DNA from: Apiotrichum sp. Y4204
Taxonomy: Eukaryota > Basidiomycota > Tremellomycetes > Trichosporonales > Trichosporonaceae
DNA: 64,000 nucleotides
Direction of reading: 5' to 3'
Assembly (NCBI GenBank): GCA_025531455.1
Contig: JAMYHL010000032.1
Span: forward strand, 62,001 to 126,000
A program made the position numbers and the translations under genes. Of this stretch, positions 32,224-45,076 are shown in pieces (positions within the stretch are counted from its first letter, which is position 1; each line of letters begins with the position of its first letter). The notes under the pieces were generated by a model that saw nothing but the letters and a program-made list of their open reading frames with translations, made no database searches and was not told the origin of the DNA.

Positions 32224-35200
32224 GTGGATACGGTTGCTGATGGAGGGCAAGATGTGTGGCTGTTTACAAGTACACAGAGGCCTGGGTGTTGAAGTAGTGA
32301 GAAGAGATACGAGCAATACCAGTCGCACAGTTTCGGCCAAAGCGGATGTGTGTGTGTGTGGGTGGGTGTGATTGTGTATGTGTGGGTTGAGAGTTGAGCG
32401 TGTTGATGTGGGTAGGCGCGGGAAGACGAAGCGACAGAGACGAGACCGACAGAGAGAGCAAGGGTAGCGCGTCAGCATGCCATGTGATGATGAGGGGGGT
32501 GGGGGACGGGTAGACACAAGAAGGGTGCAGAGTGGGTAAACTTGCTGCACGGTGACTCGGCAAGGTACTTACAAGCTGGTACATGCGTCAGGGGCTGACA
32601 ATGCCGGTCATGTACCGAGTACCGAACTCTGAAGGGCTGGACTGGTTCGCTTGCAGGCGATAGAGGACAGCGGGGGATGTGAGGATGGACAGATCGTCGC
32701 CGCGCCTGGTGTTATGTTATTGTTATTGTTGGTGGATGGTGGTGATGATGATGGTAATGATGCTGCGCTGCAACACCTGACAATTACAAACACGCTTCTG
32801 GGTGTCTGTCTCGGCTGACTGGACTGGCCCACACGTTCCTCGTGCTACAGGATGGCCAGGATGCAGGATATGAGGGTGGAGGTGTATGTCGGACGGGTCT
32901 GTTGGCAGTCCGAGGTGTGTGTGGATGGCTAGAGGTGGCTGAACACGCGTGTTGGAAAGCGGGTCCGGGTGCGAGCGAAAGTAAAATCCCGGTGAAGTCT
33001 GCGATAGGCAAGTGCAAAAGGGATGCGTTTCGCTCGACAAGAACGGAAGGCAAGAATGCGTAGAAGCCTCAGGAGTGCAGGGTGCAAGAACTGCCTGTTG
33101 TTGGAGGCGCAGTGGGTCGGGAACCAAGCAGCTGGCGATGATAGACGGTCTTGAGGGAGGGACCGAAAATGGCGGCCTCAAAGGGGACAAGGACAGGGAA
33201 GGCGCGCCAGGCAGCCAGGCCACAGAGAGGTACGTGCCAAGCTGGTGTCGACTTTTGACGGTGGGGCTCGTGCTGAACCCGGTCGACCTTGAATCCTTGG
33301 ACGAGAGGATTCAGAGCGGTGTGGCTGGTCTGTAAAGCACGCGATACGGAAAGTGCCGGGTGCTGAGGACCGTGCGTTTAGGAATGAGGGGTGAGGATGA
33401 GGGTAAGGAGGTGAGGGCTGATGGAAATGAAATGGAATCTTCGGACAAAGTGCAAGACCGCCGGCGGACAAGTAGAGCAGAGTATGGCCAGCAGCGATAG
33501 AGAACGTTGATCAAAAAGCTCGGCCGAGCGAGATGAAGATTGAGGAGGGGAGGTTGGATGGAGGGAAGGCAAACGAAAAGGCAATCTCTGCAAGAGCACG
33601 ATACACAGATCAGCGCCTGTTGGAGAGATATGGCAGCCAGTGGATGAATGACGATGACGAACGCAAGCTTGCTTCCAGTACGACTGCTGCCGCTGTTACG
33701 ACGAGCAACGAACCGTTCCAGCGCCTTTGTTCTTACGAAGAGAAGAAGAAAGTTGTGGATGTTTGACGACGAGAGTGGAGTGTGGTGTTGATGTGTGGTG
33801 TTTTATGCGAGGAGGAAGGCGAAGAACCTCAAGCCAGTCCAAGCAGGAGAGCGCCGAGGAGCGGTGGATGTAGTTGAGAGGAGAGTTGGACGCAAGCCAG
33901 GTGGGTGCTTGTCCACTGTATACCGTGAGCGGCTGGATGGGCGATCAACAAGTGCGAAGACGGGCCGGGAGATACAGCGTGGTCGATGGTTCGTCCAGTG
34001 GACAAGAGGTGAGGCGGAGGGAAAGGGGAAGGCGCGTCGGGCAGCGCGCGTGTGTGGGCCAGGGCAGCAGGCAACAGCAGTGGTGGTAGTGGTGATAGTG
34101 ATAGTTTATGCTCTCTGTGGTTGGAGCTGGTGGAAATGGGTATTGGAATACACGGAGGGTGTGTTGTTGGTTGTATGGACTCGGGTGGCTGATGGCTGGC
34201 TGTGGATACAACCTGTACTGAAAGTGTGTTATGACTCGCCAGGTGTGCCAAGCGGAGGTTTGTGGGGTGAGTGAGGGTGTGGTGGAGTGTGGGTGGGTGG
34301 GTGGGGCGTGTACAGCGAGATCTCGATCCAGTGACTGTTTCGACTGTTCCTACTGTCAGGCCGTTCTAAGGGATCTCTCAAACCCGTCCCAGGATGCAGA
34401 ATAGAACTCGTTTCTGCGCTCCCTTCAAGGTTAAGGTCCAAATGGCGGCGCCTGGTCGGTACCGGCAACGGCGTTCTGGTGCTGTAAGAGGCGGCGGCGT
34501 GGCGGGGATGAACAGGGAGCCCGGCTGGTCGAAAGCGGAACAAGGCTGCACAAATGCACGATGGACGGGGGCGCGCGTGCGTGGGCTCTTCGGGCCAAGG
34601 TTGATGAGGCGCACTGCGGCGTAGGTTGGGGGTCTCTGGCGGATTCGCGTGGCGATGCGCGCGCAGAGATGCAGGTATGCACAGATGGGCGACAAATGTG
34701 AGACGTCCGAGAAAGGGAATCCAGGACGGCCAGAATGGAACAAGGCGCGTGCAAGGCGTTGCGAAAATTGCAGGGCCGCAAGCCGGGCTTGACTGGAATG
34801 AGGATTGAGATGGAATTGGAGGTGCTAGCGGTCGCAGAGGGGAGCGCGCTTTTGGATGTTGTTGACAGCGACGCAATGCGTGATGGCTCAGCAGACGGCG
34901 ACGGCGTAGATGGAGAGGGGTATGGTCGATCGCTGCCGGATGCGCTGATCGCGTAGCTGGCGCGAGGCTTGGGAGGGAGGTGGACGTAGACGAACAAGTG
35001 GACCTTTCAGTTGGGCAGGATGGAGAATCGACTGCGATGCCGTCTGTTGATATTATAGAAGACGGGGGTTCTGCAGCATCAGATGAGCAGCATGAGCAGC
35101 GTGCATTCGGTGAGCCTGGGTCGAGTTGTGCCGACGATGACGCCCACAAGCTCGATTTGGGAGTGACAGCAGCGCCCGCAGGTGCTGCAGGAAAGGATCT

Positions 35201-35288
35201 CGGCGATGCTACCCCAGAGACACTCCTGTACGGCCTGTACTGTACTTTCGGACTCCTAGCCCCTGGTCTCCTGCCTTTGGACGTGTTG
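32224..35288. promoter_or_regulatory. Purine-skewed upstream region of CDC25, probable long leader
   Basis: On the CDC25 sense (minus) strand this 3-kb interval is strongly C/T-rich with little A or G. It includes GT/GGT-type simple repeats (on plus) near 32345-32385 and 34270-34315. Fungal leaders and promoters are often CT-rich, so much of it may be the transcribed leader or core promoter of CDC25. Many short frames with ATGs occur (potential uORFs). A 306-codon minus-strand frame at 34229-35149 is Pro/Ser/His/Arg-rich, as expected for random frames in such DNA, and is not called. Confidence 0.35.
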
Positions 35289-35425
35289 TTGTGTTGTTGT
35301 TTTTTTCCTGATCTTTTGAATTTACTTCATTTTCCTTTTTTCTTTCTTTTTTTTTTTCTTGCTCGCTCCCTGGACGTGATTGATTTGTTTTGATTTTTTC
35401 TTTGATTTTCCCTTTTCCTTGCTTT
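35289..35425. repeat. T-rich homopyrimidine tract
   Basis: The plus strand is dominated by T runs, including a near-uninterrupted stretch of about 45 bases of T and C around 35332-35362, flanked by GTTGTTG units. It marks the edge of the purine-skewed region upstream of CDC25. Such dA:dT tracts commonly exclude nucleosomes. Confidence 0.6.
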
Positions 35426-35563
35426 CGGCATATGGGCACAGCTCCAACCCTAGACGTCTCCTGGCGTCCTGGGTGTCCTGCCGCGTCCTAGACCTGGATA
35501 GTGCGGCACAGGCAGCACAGGAGCCTGCATCCCAGGCGATCCAGGCCACACCAGTACATGGCC

Positions 35564-35581
35564 CAGGTACGTACGTACCTG
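35564..35581. repeat. Perfect 18-bp palindrome CAGGTACGTACGTACCTG
   Basis: All 18 bases equal their own reverse complement. The core is a GTAC repeat. It lies in gene-free DNA about 150 bp past the T-rich tract. The role is unknown. Confidence 0.6.
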
Positions 35582-38500
35582 CCCCACATGCCCACACCCA
35601 GCTGTATCAAATGGCAATCTAGGTTTGCCCTACATCACCACCATGCCACCAGATCCTGAGCCAAAGCTCCTGCGACTTGGCAACAAACAGACGGGCGTAC
35701 GCACACGATCCGATACCCCCTGCCTTCCTGCGGTTTACACACAGACATGAACTCTGTACTCTGTGGCAGTTGACTGGCTGGTCCGACGCAAAACACAGGA
35801 CGCGTGCACGCCGCATCAATAGTACAGGTCAAGCTGGATCTATGAAGGCCGATGAATGCCGGAGGCCAGGATCACCTCGCCGCAGGTGCAGGGACCTGCG
35901 AGATCTAACGCTCCGCCTCAAGCTGGTCAATTGGAGGGCTGGCGCCAGGTCGCCAATGTTGAGAATGCCAACGGCCATGCATGCGATCGGTGTTCGGCGA
36001 GACCCCACTTGGTGTTATTAGGTGCTACTGTATTACCTTTTTCATGTCTGCGGGCTACTTGTACCATAGAGCATGCCGCATGCTGCCACCATCCCGTCCC
36101 ACTAATAACCCTGCGCTCGCGATCGGCACATTTCACGACGCGGTATGTGGTGGCCGTGGTGAGGGTGGCCCAGTGTCGTCCCCGAGCCTGACGTTGGCGG
36201 ACGCCCCAGCTCTGTGGGTTGGCGCACGGCCTGGCGTCATCGCGACGGATTTAGCTGGGTCCAAGATAATTTACTTGCAACCTGTGAAAAGTGTAGTCCT
36301 TGTCATCGGTCCGCCCAGCGTGTCCAGCCACCATCCCAGTTGGGCAAGCGGCCGCCAAAGTGGCATAGTGGTGGCACTGGCCTCCTGCATCCGAACAATC
36401 CAAATGCTCTCTGGCGTCTCGGGAGCCGGGTTACAGTCGACAGGATGCAGCGTGGTTTTCTTTGTCTCATTCCCGTCTCTTCGATTCCGGACATGGGGCA
36501 AACAAACAGTCCGTCCACGAACAGTCTAGAGCGCAATACAACGTGGGTCTAGCCTTCCAAAGGCGACAAGAATGCGGTCCCGTGTGTCACCAGTTCCTTT
36601 CTATCGCCAGTTGCAGTACATGACATGAGACACGGGGGAACAGAGTCTCCGACTAGTTTCCGAACACAACAAAGGAGGAGGCACATATATGTATGACGTC
36701 CTGCGTGCCAAGCGTGCATTCATCCTAGATCTGGCACTGGTACAGCACAGGTGAGTACGCCGTGCCGACATGCGGTTCCGAGAGAGGTGGTCATCGGGGG
36801 AGCCGGGGCTGTGGTCTGTACGGCCTGTGACGCGTTGTGTACGGATTGTGACGCGTTGTCTACGGCTTGTGACGCGTTGTGCCTCCGTCTTTACGTGGGT
36901 GCACAGGTGTGCCAGCCATCGGGTCTTCGGCGTACGACGTCCGCCGCAGAGCAGCTTTGTGTTCAGGTGGAACTGAGCCAGGAATTGGGCGCGATGCATT
37001 CCTCTCTCCAGGACATCGGACAGCCACAAGATGATGTGCAGCGTGACAGTGGGCGGCTGATGACGGCACAGGCCCATGTGTTGAGCTCTATGGCGCGGAT
37101 GAGTTCCGGATGCAGGATGCATGTTTGTCAGGATGTAAATGGTTGTTTTGCGGAGACAGGGACAGCAGTAGTAGTAGTAGTAATCGCTTGCAGAGAGTTT
37201 TCCGCCAGGCCCAGAGCTTGCTAGCAAGCGACAAGTGTGTAAGCTTAGGCTGTCAGAAGTGTTGTGGAATTTGAGCCTCGAAGATGTATTAGCATCTCAT
37301 CAGTAGGACTTGCCGCACGCGAGCAACAGAGCCCTGGCGTGTGGCTGGCAGGTTGTGGGGTATGAGGCAAGAGAAAAATGCAGCAATGAGCACAACAACC
37401 AAAGTCCCCGACCCTAGGTTTGTCCTGATGGTGGCCCACCAATCCACCGTGCCCGACGCGACTGCTTTTTCTGGAAAATATGCTAACGTGATTAATGTAA
37501 AGACAAAATAGTGGCACCCGGGCCTGCGCGGTCCAAGGCTCCGAGGTCCATGCATTGCACCACTGCATCAGTGCAGCTGTACAAAGTGAATGATCTCATG
37601 GTCTTGGTTCCAAAGTTCCCTCTGGGCACCGACCAGCTGAGGACAGTGCTGTACCGATGCCGATGCCGAAACCTACCTCCTTCCCAGCTGCAACTTGCAA
37701 GCAGCGGTACACTGGGCGTCATTAACCAGGGAACGTCTTCCGGAAACACCGTGCACCATGTTCCTTGCGATCCTTACCCTGCGCTCCCTCTCGGGTGCTG
37801 CGATGGCTGGACGCCAGGTCCACCCGAGCAAAACGAGGGTACTAGCTGCCCAGGATCATCGGCCGTGGCGTGCTATAACGATGTGGCTAGGTGGCTCTTG
37901 CGCAGAAGCATCCGCATGAAAAAATGAGATGAACCACCCACAGCCAAGGACCCGTGCACGGATGCGATGGTGGCTTGCTACAGTGTTAGCAGCAGAGGGC
38001 TTCTACTGTACCAAGCACAGAACAGCTATCGTACTGTACACAATGTGCCAATCAGACGCTTCGACCATATCCAGCAGCACACATCCTCATCGTGGGGATC
38101 ACTCCTTGTGCATCATGGATTGTCGGCTATGCAGCAACAAAGTCTAGGCGGTGACAATAAATGCTCCCCCATTGGTCAAAGTGAATCTGCCGACGATCCT
38201 TCGAAACCAGCCTAGCTGGCGTCCGCGGATCTGCAGGATCTGCACCGGCAGATCCACCCAGGTCCCACGTCGCAAGACTAGCGTGCTGCACGGAAAGGGG
38301 CGCAGAAGAAGCTCGAGAAGCATCGAAGCTAGAAGCACGGATCAGCGCTCCGATCGGCGTGTGTCATTCGGACTCGCTGACTCCCGGCCCTCGGCGATGG
38401 ATTCATCAACACTCCCCGATGCTCTCCGCGACGGTGACCCCAATTTAGGTCCCTTCAACGCGTTCCGCTCACCGAACTCTGCCCCTCGGCTAGTCCGAAC

Positions 38501-41500
38501 GGCGATAGCGTCCTAATCCCTTCGCTCACTCCACCACTGACCAGTCCGCACGCCCATTCTTCGGCGTGCCTGCGTTCCTTACCGGCCCGTACATGAAGGA
38601 ACCGCGATCGCGAACAACTCGCAAATCGCAACTCGCAACTTGCCGCCTTGCCGCTTGCCGCCTGCCGCCCGCCGCCCGCCGCCTTGCCGTCTCAGCCACC
38701 TGTACTCACCGAGAAGTCCGCAGGGCGGACCTTCTATGGAGCGTCCCTGTTTCCGGGATGTTCCCTTCGCCATTGTGTTCATCATCTTTGAGCTTTGTTT
38801 CGCTTACCGTCTACAGTGGAGAGCTGTATTTCCCGCAGCACAAGCGAGTGACGGGCCGCCAGCACCCTACATCCAAGGGAAGAACGCCGGGAAAGTTGGC
38901 GAAGCGCGCGTCCACCGAATCGGATCGGTTAGCTGCCGATAGTAGCTGTGTGCACACGAGTTTCGTATCTCGAAGCAAGGGAGCGAACACCCGCAGGATC
39001 GCAGGATGGAGCAGTCTTCCCCCGCCCTGATGGCTGCCAAAAGAAGTTGGCGAAGCGGTATGCTCCTGGTCGCCAGGCTCACAATCCGTCCTTCTCCTGT
39101 CGCCATGTCGCATCCTGGAACATGGGTAGGAAACTGAGCGGGCCGAGAATTCGCCAGAGATCGCGAGAGAACGTCACACGAGTGGAGCAGTCACCGTATC
39201 CCGTATCATGTATACCGGTCGCATGCTGTGCTGCGCCACAGATGCGCAGCGTAAGAAGGCCGAAGGCCATACCTGAGACCATGGTCGAAGATGTGAAAGA
39301 CGTGTGGCGCGCCGCAAGTCTACATATCGCTGTCATGTGGGGATGGGATCGTGGGGCAGGTACGGTGCCATGGAGCTGTGTATGGAACACATGGCCAGAC
39401 TGGCATGCAGCTATACAGTTGCATGCGCCGAAAGCACAGTCGTCAACATAACACCAACATGGTGATTGACGTCACAAGTCGAGAACAAGATTTGTGTCAG
39501 GTCTACCCACACGTTTCAGCTGCGCGAGCCGCATCACATGGTGCTGTCGGCTGGTTCTGCTTTCTGCGGTTACTTGCTGCCTGTCACGGTTATTGGAGCT
39601 ACATGACATACTGTACAGGGCTGGTTGTTGTGCGTGGCTGCTTCGACATTGACTTCATGATTGTTGACCTCAAACATTGTTTATGCCCGAGCGTCTGGCC
39701 CCCGCCGAGGTTTAACCGCCACTGACGACTGGGGACCCAACCAGCAGACCGCATTGCATGCCTCGGGGCAGTAAAGTAGGTTGGTGCCGTCATCGGCGTG
39801 GGACGGAGGAGACGACATGGAGGGTTTGTCGCCAGTCCAATAGACTTCGACGCGGTAGTGTTCCCATCCTTCCAGTCTCCCTCGACAACGAAAGGAGGGC
39901 TGCGTTTGAGGTCACTCGTATCGAGCCCGATTTACGGCGCCTGAGATGTTCCGCAGGCGTGTGACTGGTATCTAGACGTCCAAGCAACGGGACCGCCATG
40001 CGAAGATCTCCTGTGAGAGGTCGCTTCATCGTGCATTGCCCATACTGTACGTGCCCACTCGGTGTGGCTTACTCACTGACGGGGCACTGGTTCCTCACCG
40101 TCTCTGGGGTGTTCTCGTAATCGTTCCCAGCAAGCACCCACAACCCTGGGTCCAACGACGCCAATTACAGCCGTCGGCATCGCTGTGAAATTCGACGCAC
40201 AATGTTCGTTTCCGATCTGGCTCCCGGGGTCGTTGGCGACTTACGACACGGATCTGGCCGGCTAGGGCACTAGTTCTGGTGTGCGAATCTCTGACACAGC
40301 TCAGAGGACGATACAGTACGGTATGTACAGGGAAACGCTCGTCCGTAAATAACGGAGACGGGGCACCCATCGGCTCTGTGATTGTCTCCGCGACGCAACG
40401 AGACGAGCGCACCGCCCCACACACTGGAGAATGTATGTACTCCAGCCAACCCCAAACCCATGTTCTTACGCCGAGGCATCAGAGGGTACGAAACTGTCCG
40501 GACCCCTGGAAACACAAACCAGACACTCGGGCGGGCTGGTTGGATACAGGGAGTCCCGGAGACCCGGAGAGATTTACCGCGGGCTCTGGGAACGAATCGC
40601 TGACGACCCCGCCGTCTCCATCCCTGGAGCGCTGTCGCCTGGTATCAAGTCGCGATGCCTTGTACTTCGTACTTCCCAGCTGTGCACACCGCGTGTTGGC
40701 TGTGATTGGACGCGAATGATTTTCATTGCAATGGTAAACTCTAAATTTTGATTATTTTCCTCCTGTCTGTGTGACTTTTGCTTCACACAGTTTTCCGTTT
40801 ATTCATATTCACTTCAATCTCCACCAATCGCACGCTCATAGCCTTCCGGACTGACTCGCGAGTCCTGGGGCGTGATTCCTGCTCTGGACTCCTGACTTTT
40901 ACTGCCCAGGTACTGGCTGGCCTTGTATCCTGATGCTCTCCGCTTGGTTTATGCTCGCCCTGCTGTGCAGGCTGAATCTGCACGCCGGCATCGATCCCTC
41001 TCGCCGATCCTAGAAACGGCATGTCGGACGGGGCCTCGGCCGCGGGCTGGCGGCGACTTGTCGAAAAGTTTTGCGAGTTACTCTCTCTCGCGCAAAGAAG
41101 TCGCCGTTGCGGTGCGTTGCGTTGCGACTGATACGACGACGAGCAAACTCTAATCTCGTGATCCAGGATTCCAGCAGCGTTGGACGTCCACTCTAGGTAT
41201 CAGCAAGGAAAGTCACGCAACTAGGCTCAAACTCTACACGGCTCTGGAATAGACTTGCGCACATTCTAGAGGTAACGTCTTGGCCTTATCTCAATTCAAC
41301 TCTGCGCATCGTGACAACTGCAACGTTAGGACCGTGACACCCATTCCCTGTGCTGCATTCGCAGCTTACCCCGAGAACAAACTCTGATCGCCAGCCTGAT
41401 GCGTCCGTTCTCTGCAACAGCCGTCGGGAAGTGGCAGTCGTCCCTCACGCAGATCGTCGGCGTGAGCGTTCTAGTCCAGTCGGTGCAACTCACGCGCACT

Positions 41501-43864
41501 TCAGACGGAGTGCGAGTGCACCAGTCTCATCCATCACACGACTGTTCTCTCAGGTTCCCAACGGGTCGCACGTATTCCGGCTTCGGAGATTCCATTGCTG
41601 GAGTTAACAAGTCACACCCACCCCATCTGTGCTTTCGGGTCATCTCTCAGCGTGGGGTGTCGCGACATCGCTCATCTCGCCACAGCCTCACATGGACTTA
41701 CATCTGTGGAGGCCTGTGGCCATTGCGCTTGCTCGCTGACTCGCGACTATTACTCACCTGCCACTGCTGACACCTTTGCTTATTCGGACTAATCACAGGA
41801 ACTCGGCTGAAAACGGGCATCGATTGCATGTCTTCCGCTATAGCTTTGAGAGAATACAAAGAAGAAACCCTGTTGAGTTACCACCGCGGTCGATCGCAAG
41901 GGAAGAAATTGCGGCCCCGGATATCATGGACAGGGTAATGCCGAGCTGGCAAGCAGGCGGGCGGTTAGTAAAGCCTGTCAGAGAAGAGCCCTCTTCAAAG
42001 AGTCAGAGTTATTCTACAGCTTGGCCCACTGCCTGCTAGCTGTCCTTCCCCTGCCCCGCCGGTCAGCAAGGTCAGTAGCGATCCACATGTTGCCCAAAGC
42101 CACCACCGATATTGTCCATGTGTCCATTCTCGGTCCCCGACGAATGTCAAGCCCGACATGCTCTCCTGAGGGCTCGTGCGCGTTTCGGCCACGGCATGGG
42201 CAGGTGATCTCCATCGGAACTTTGCGGCGAATTAGCTGGCTGTGCGGGGCCACGTTCTTGTCTCGGCCAAGGTGTCGTGGTCGTGCGTTTGGACTTGCTC
42301 AGGCAGAGTGGAACCGCACACGACTGAGATGTGAGGAGCTGGGGTACTATATCGACCGGTCGTTCGACGCTGGTGCCATGTGCTCGGGTGGCTGGTTTGT
42401 GTCTCAACTGCACCCTTTGGCTGACATGTCCCATCACGTCCCCGCCCTCAGATCTGTGCACACCCCGCCAAACCGTCGTCAAGTCGGGTTTGATAGGAGA
42501 TGCAACCCCGGAAGTCGCGCAGCCATTTCCATAGGCCATCGCCACTAACCGCTGATCATTGTAGACAGCGTCGTTCCCTGCCCAAGGAGGCCGACAGGTC
42601 GAATGGGCCCGTGCGCCGCACATTCCAATGTGAAGGAATGGAATAGCCGGCGTGCGGGAGTGTCGCTTCCAGATGTCCAGATGGCCTCCAGAGGTGAGGA
42701 TCGATGCGGTTTCGGGTCGGGTTCGAGTTCCGGGGCGTGCTTGTTCCGATACATGCATTCATGATTACAGCGTCGGCAAGAAGAGTTCGGTGGCCGTTGC
42801 TGAAACGCCATGGAATGCGGCTTGGAGAGTTTGTCACGGCCGTTACTCGCGTGTCAGGTGTGTCCGGCGCCGTGGCGCCGTGGCGGCTCGAGGTCATGTA
42901 CGCGCAGCCCCTTCCACCATGTCAGTGTCGGATTTCATGCTCTGAGAGCTAGATTAGGCGGAATATGCTATTCCCACAGGACCAGACCCGTTCCCATTCC
43001 AGCTGCTGAATGCCCCGGGGAACGGGTAACGGAGAACAAAGGAACCTCGAGTCGGATGGCGCGTCTGAGCGCAATCGTGACGCCGGGGACAATATAAGTC
43101 CTGTCTGAGGCCTGAGCTTTGTTTTATCTGATAAATGTCCATTTACCATTGGCGGAGAACAGCAAGACAAGCGAACGTGGGTGGGATCGACATGCCCACC
43201 CTCCTCGATACGAGTGCACTGAGACACCATTGCAGATCACATCAATGGATCGGCGGTAACACATCCGCGGGGGGCTTGGGGAGATCGTCCATCCCATGGG
43301 ATCGAGATCCTGAGTGCGCGCGTGGGCAATATATGTCAGACATCAGTTCGTCGTACCAGGAATCGGAGAGCCTTTTGATCATCGCTGCACATGGGGTCTC
43401 CTTCACCCCAAGTCAAGCCCCACGGGCCGAACAGCGCGGAACAGCAGTATGTCAGTTGGTCATTGGGCACAGCAGTGACCACGCCGGCGATGGCTGGTGA
43501 GTTCCAAGCACCACTACCAAGGACGACTTGCACCGAAGAGTGTCGACATCCAACTTTCCTTTCACATCCAATTTCCTTCTCCAATGAAGGGCATTGTTGA
43601 AATTCAGATCCTCTGCCAAGTCGATTTCAGTATCACGGAAAGACGTAATGTGAGTGTAAAAGTTCACTTATTATCATCTTAACTGATATACAGGAAGGGC
43701 CATGTCTGGCTCCACAATGTCCGGGGTGATGAGTGGGATGGAACGCTGCTGCGCATGCGAACGCCGATGTACTGATCTCTGGTTCCAGGTATTTCGCTGG
43801 TAATCTGTCGCTTTATCTGAATGTCGTGGTCGTGTACGACTGTCACGGTTGTGTGTCTTGTCGT
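35582..43864. other. 8-kb gene desert
   Basis: I find no frame with domain motifs, plausible exons or consistent codon usage. Frames are short (under 210 codons) and overlap on both strands. Content seen: a 3 x 21 bp minisatellite (36817-36879), CTTGCCGC-type low complexity (38630-38700), and five copies of the octamer TACTGTAC or its near neighbours (two at 38004-38039, then 39609 and 40043, besides 35238 just outside). No reverse transcriptase, transposase or long terminal repeat is recognised. Confidence 0.4.
36817..36879. repeat. Minisatellite, three 21-bp units
   Basis: Three consecutive units share the core ACGGNNTGTGACGCGTTG with 2-3 differences each. The period of 21 keeps any reading frame. 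The minus-strand frame gives an Arg/Gln/Thr repeat and the plus-strand frame a Cys/Asp/Ala repeat, but neither frame otherwise looks coding. Confidence 0.75.
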
Positions 43865-45076
43865 TTACTTCTTGTACTCCATGTCCGAATCCGACAGCTT
43901 ACGCTCCTTGCGCTCGGGGCTGTGTTCGGGGGAAGACATGTCAGCCGTGAGAGGTTCGCTTTCGTCCTCGAGGCGCTTCCACCGGCCGCGCATGTCACCA
44001 GTGTCCTTTGAGCCGCCGGTCATGCCCCAGCGACCATCGCGATCGAGAGTGGGCAGGGGGGTGTTGGCGTACGGGTCCGTCTTACGCGCCCTGCGGCGCT
44101 TCAAGTAGGCGTAGAGGAGAAGGCCAAGGCTCAGAACCAGGCACACAAGGGCGACGGACTGGGCGTTAGACGGCACACAAAGGGGGGATGTTGACAGATA
44201 GCTGGGAGTCCAGAATTGCGGTACTGCGGTACTGCGAGTCCATGAGGGGCGGGGCGCAGGAAAGACACTCGACCGACAGTGGTCCAAAAGCATGGGACTG
44301 GATGACTGAATCGCGAATCACAAACGCCCAGATCTGCGAATCTGCTGGTCGGCGGACCCGAAGATCTGCGATACTGCGCACTGACCATCATCGCCATCAT
44401 CACCATCCGCTCCGCCGCTGTGATCTCTTGTCCATATGGTGTCTTCCCTTCTGCGTTGGCCGTTGACCGTAGACCGTAGACCGTAGGCCTGTCGTTCAAG
44501 AAACACTTACCCAGAGGACGATGGAAACAATCGATAGCGTGCCTCTGGACAGTCAGCACCAGTCAGATCCTATCTGGGGCCCGGAAGAAAGCAGACAGTT
44601 TCACCAATTTTCCTGGCCTCCCAGCTCGTGCAACGTAGGGTCACACGACAATCCAACAGATCCACCAACCATGGAGCGATATGGTGATGGGGATGGTCCA
44701 GAGCGGCGAAGGGCGCAGTCTATCGCGCTGTCACACTCACGGTTTGTGGGAAACTGGCCTGGGAGAAATGATTGGGGTCGGCGTGGGCCACGAGTTCGAG
44801 GGACGCACTTTCGGCGTCCACGACGGGTCAGCGGTCTGTGTCGGTCAGCTGATGGGTACTGGACGAGGACCAGCTGTAGACTAAACTTGACCAGTTAGTC
44901 AAAGGGAGGACGCACATTGTAGCCCGTGAACGTGTCTGATAGTCAGCGTGATGATCTTGCCTTCCTCCCGCAGCGTCTACGTCGCGTGTCCAATACTCAC
45001 AGTCATCAGTTGCGTCCTGATCAGCGACCTGGCGCGCGACTGCGGCAAGCACCGGCGTAGGGAGAATGGGTGCCAT
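43865..45076 (-). CDS. Small single-pass membrane protein
   Basis: A five-exon model (45001-45076, 44916-44935, 44741-44835, 44511-44544, 43865-44158) closes in frame and gives 172 residues. Splice sites are GTGAGT/GTGCGT/GTAAGT donors and CAG acceptors, most with CTGAC or CTAAC branch sites. The N-terminus (MAPILPTPVLAAVARQ) is weakly hydrophobic, and the middle is Pro/Ser/Thr-rich (about residues 32-62). A strong membrane segment spans exons 4 and 5 (LSIVSIVLW then SVALVCLVLSLGLLLYAYL). It is followed by a basic stop-transfer stretch (KRRRARK) and a charged cytosolic tail ending MEYKK. Introns 3 and 4 (196 and 352 nt) are unusually long for this window; intron 4 holds three GACCGTA repeats. 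No family is known to me. Confidence 0.6.

Noticed and set aside
34229..35149. 306-codon minus-strand frame upstream of CDC25
   Set aside because: It is made of Pro, Ser, His and Arg in low-complexity order, as expected for any frame in C/T-rich DNA.
35582..43864. Retrotransposon-rich centromere
   Set aside because: I saw no reverse transcriptase, integrase or long terminal repeats; a centromere remains only a hypothesis for the desert.
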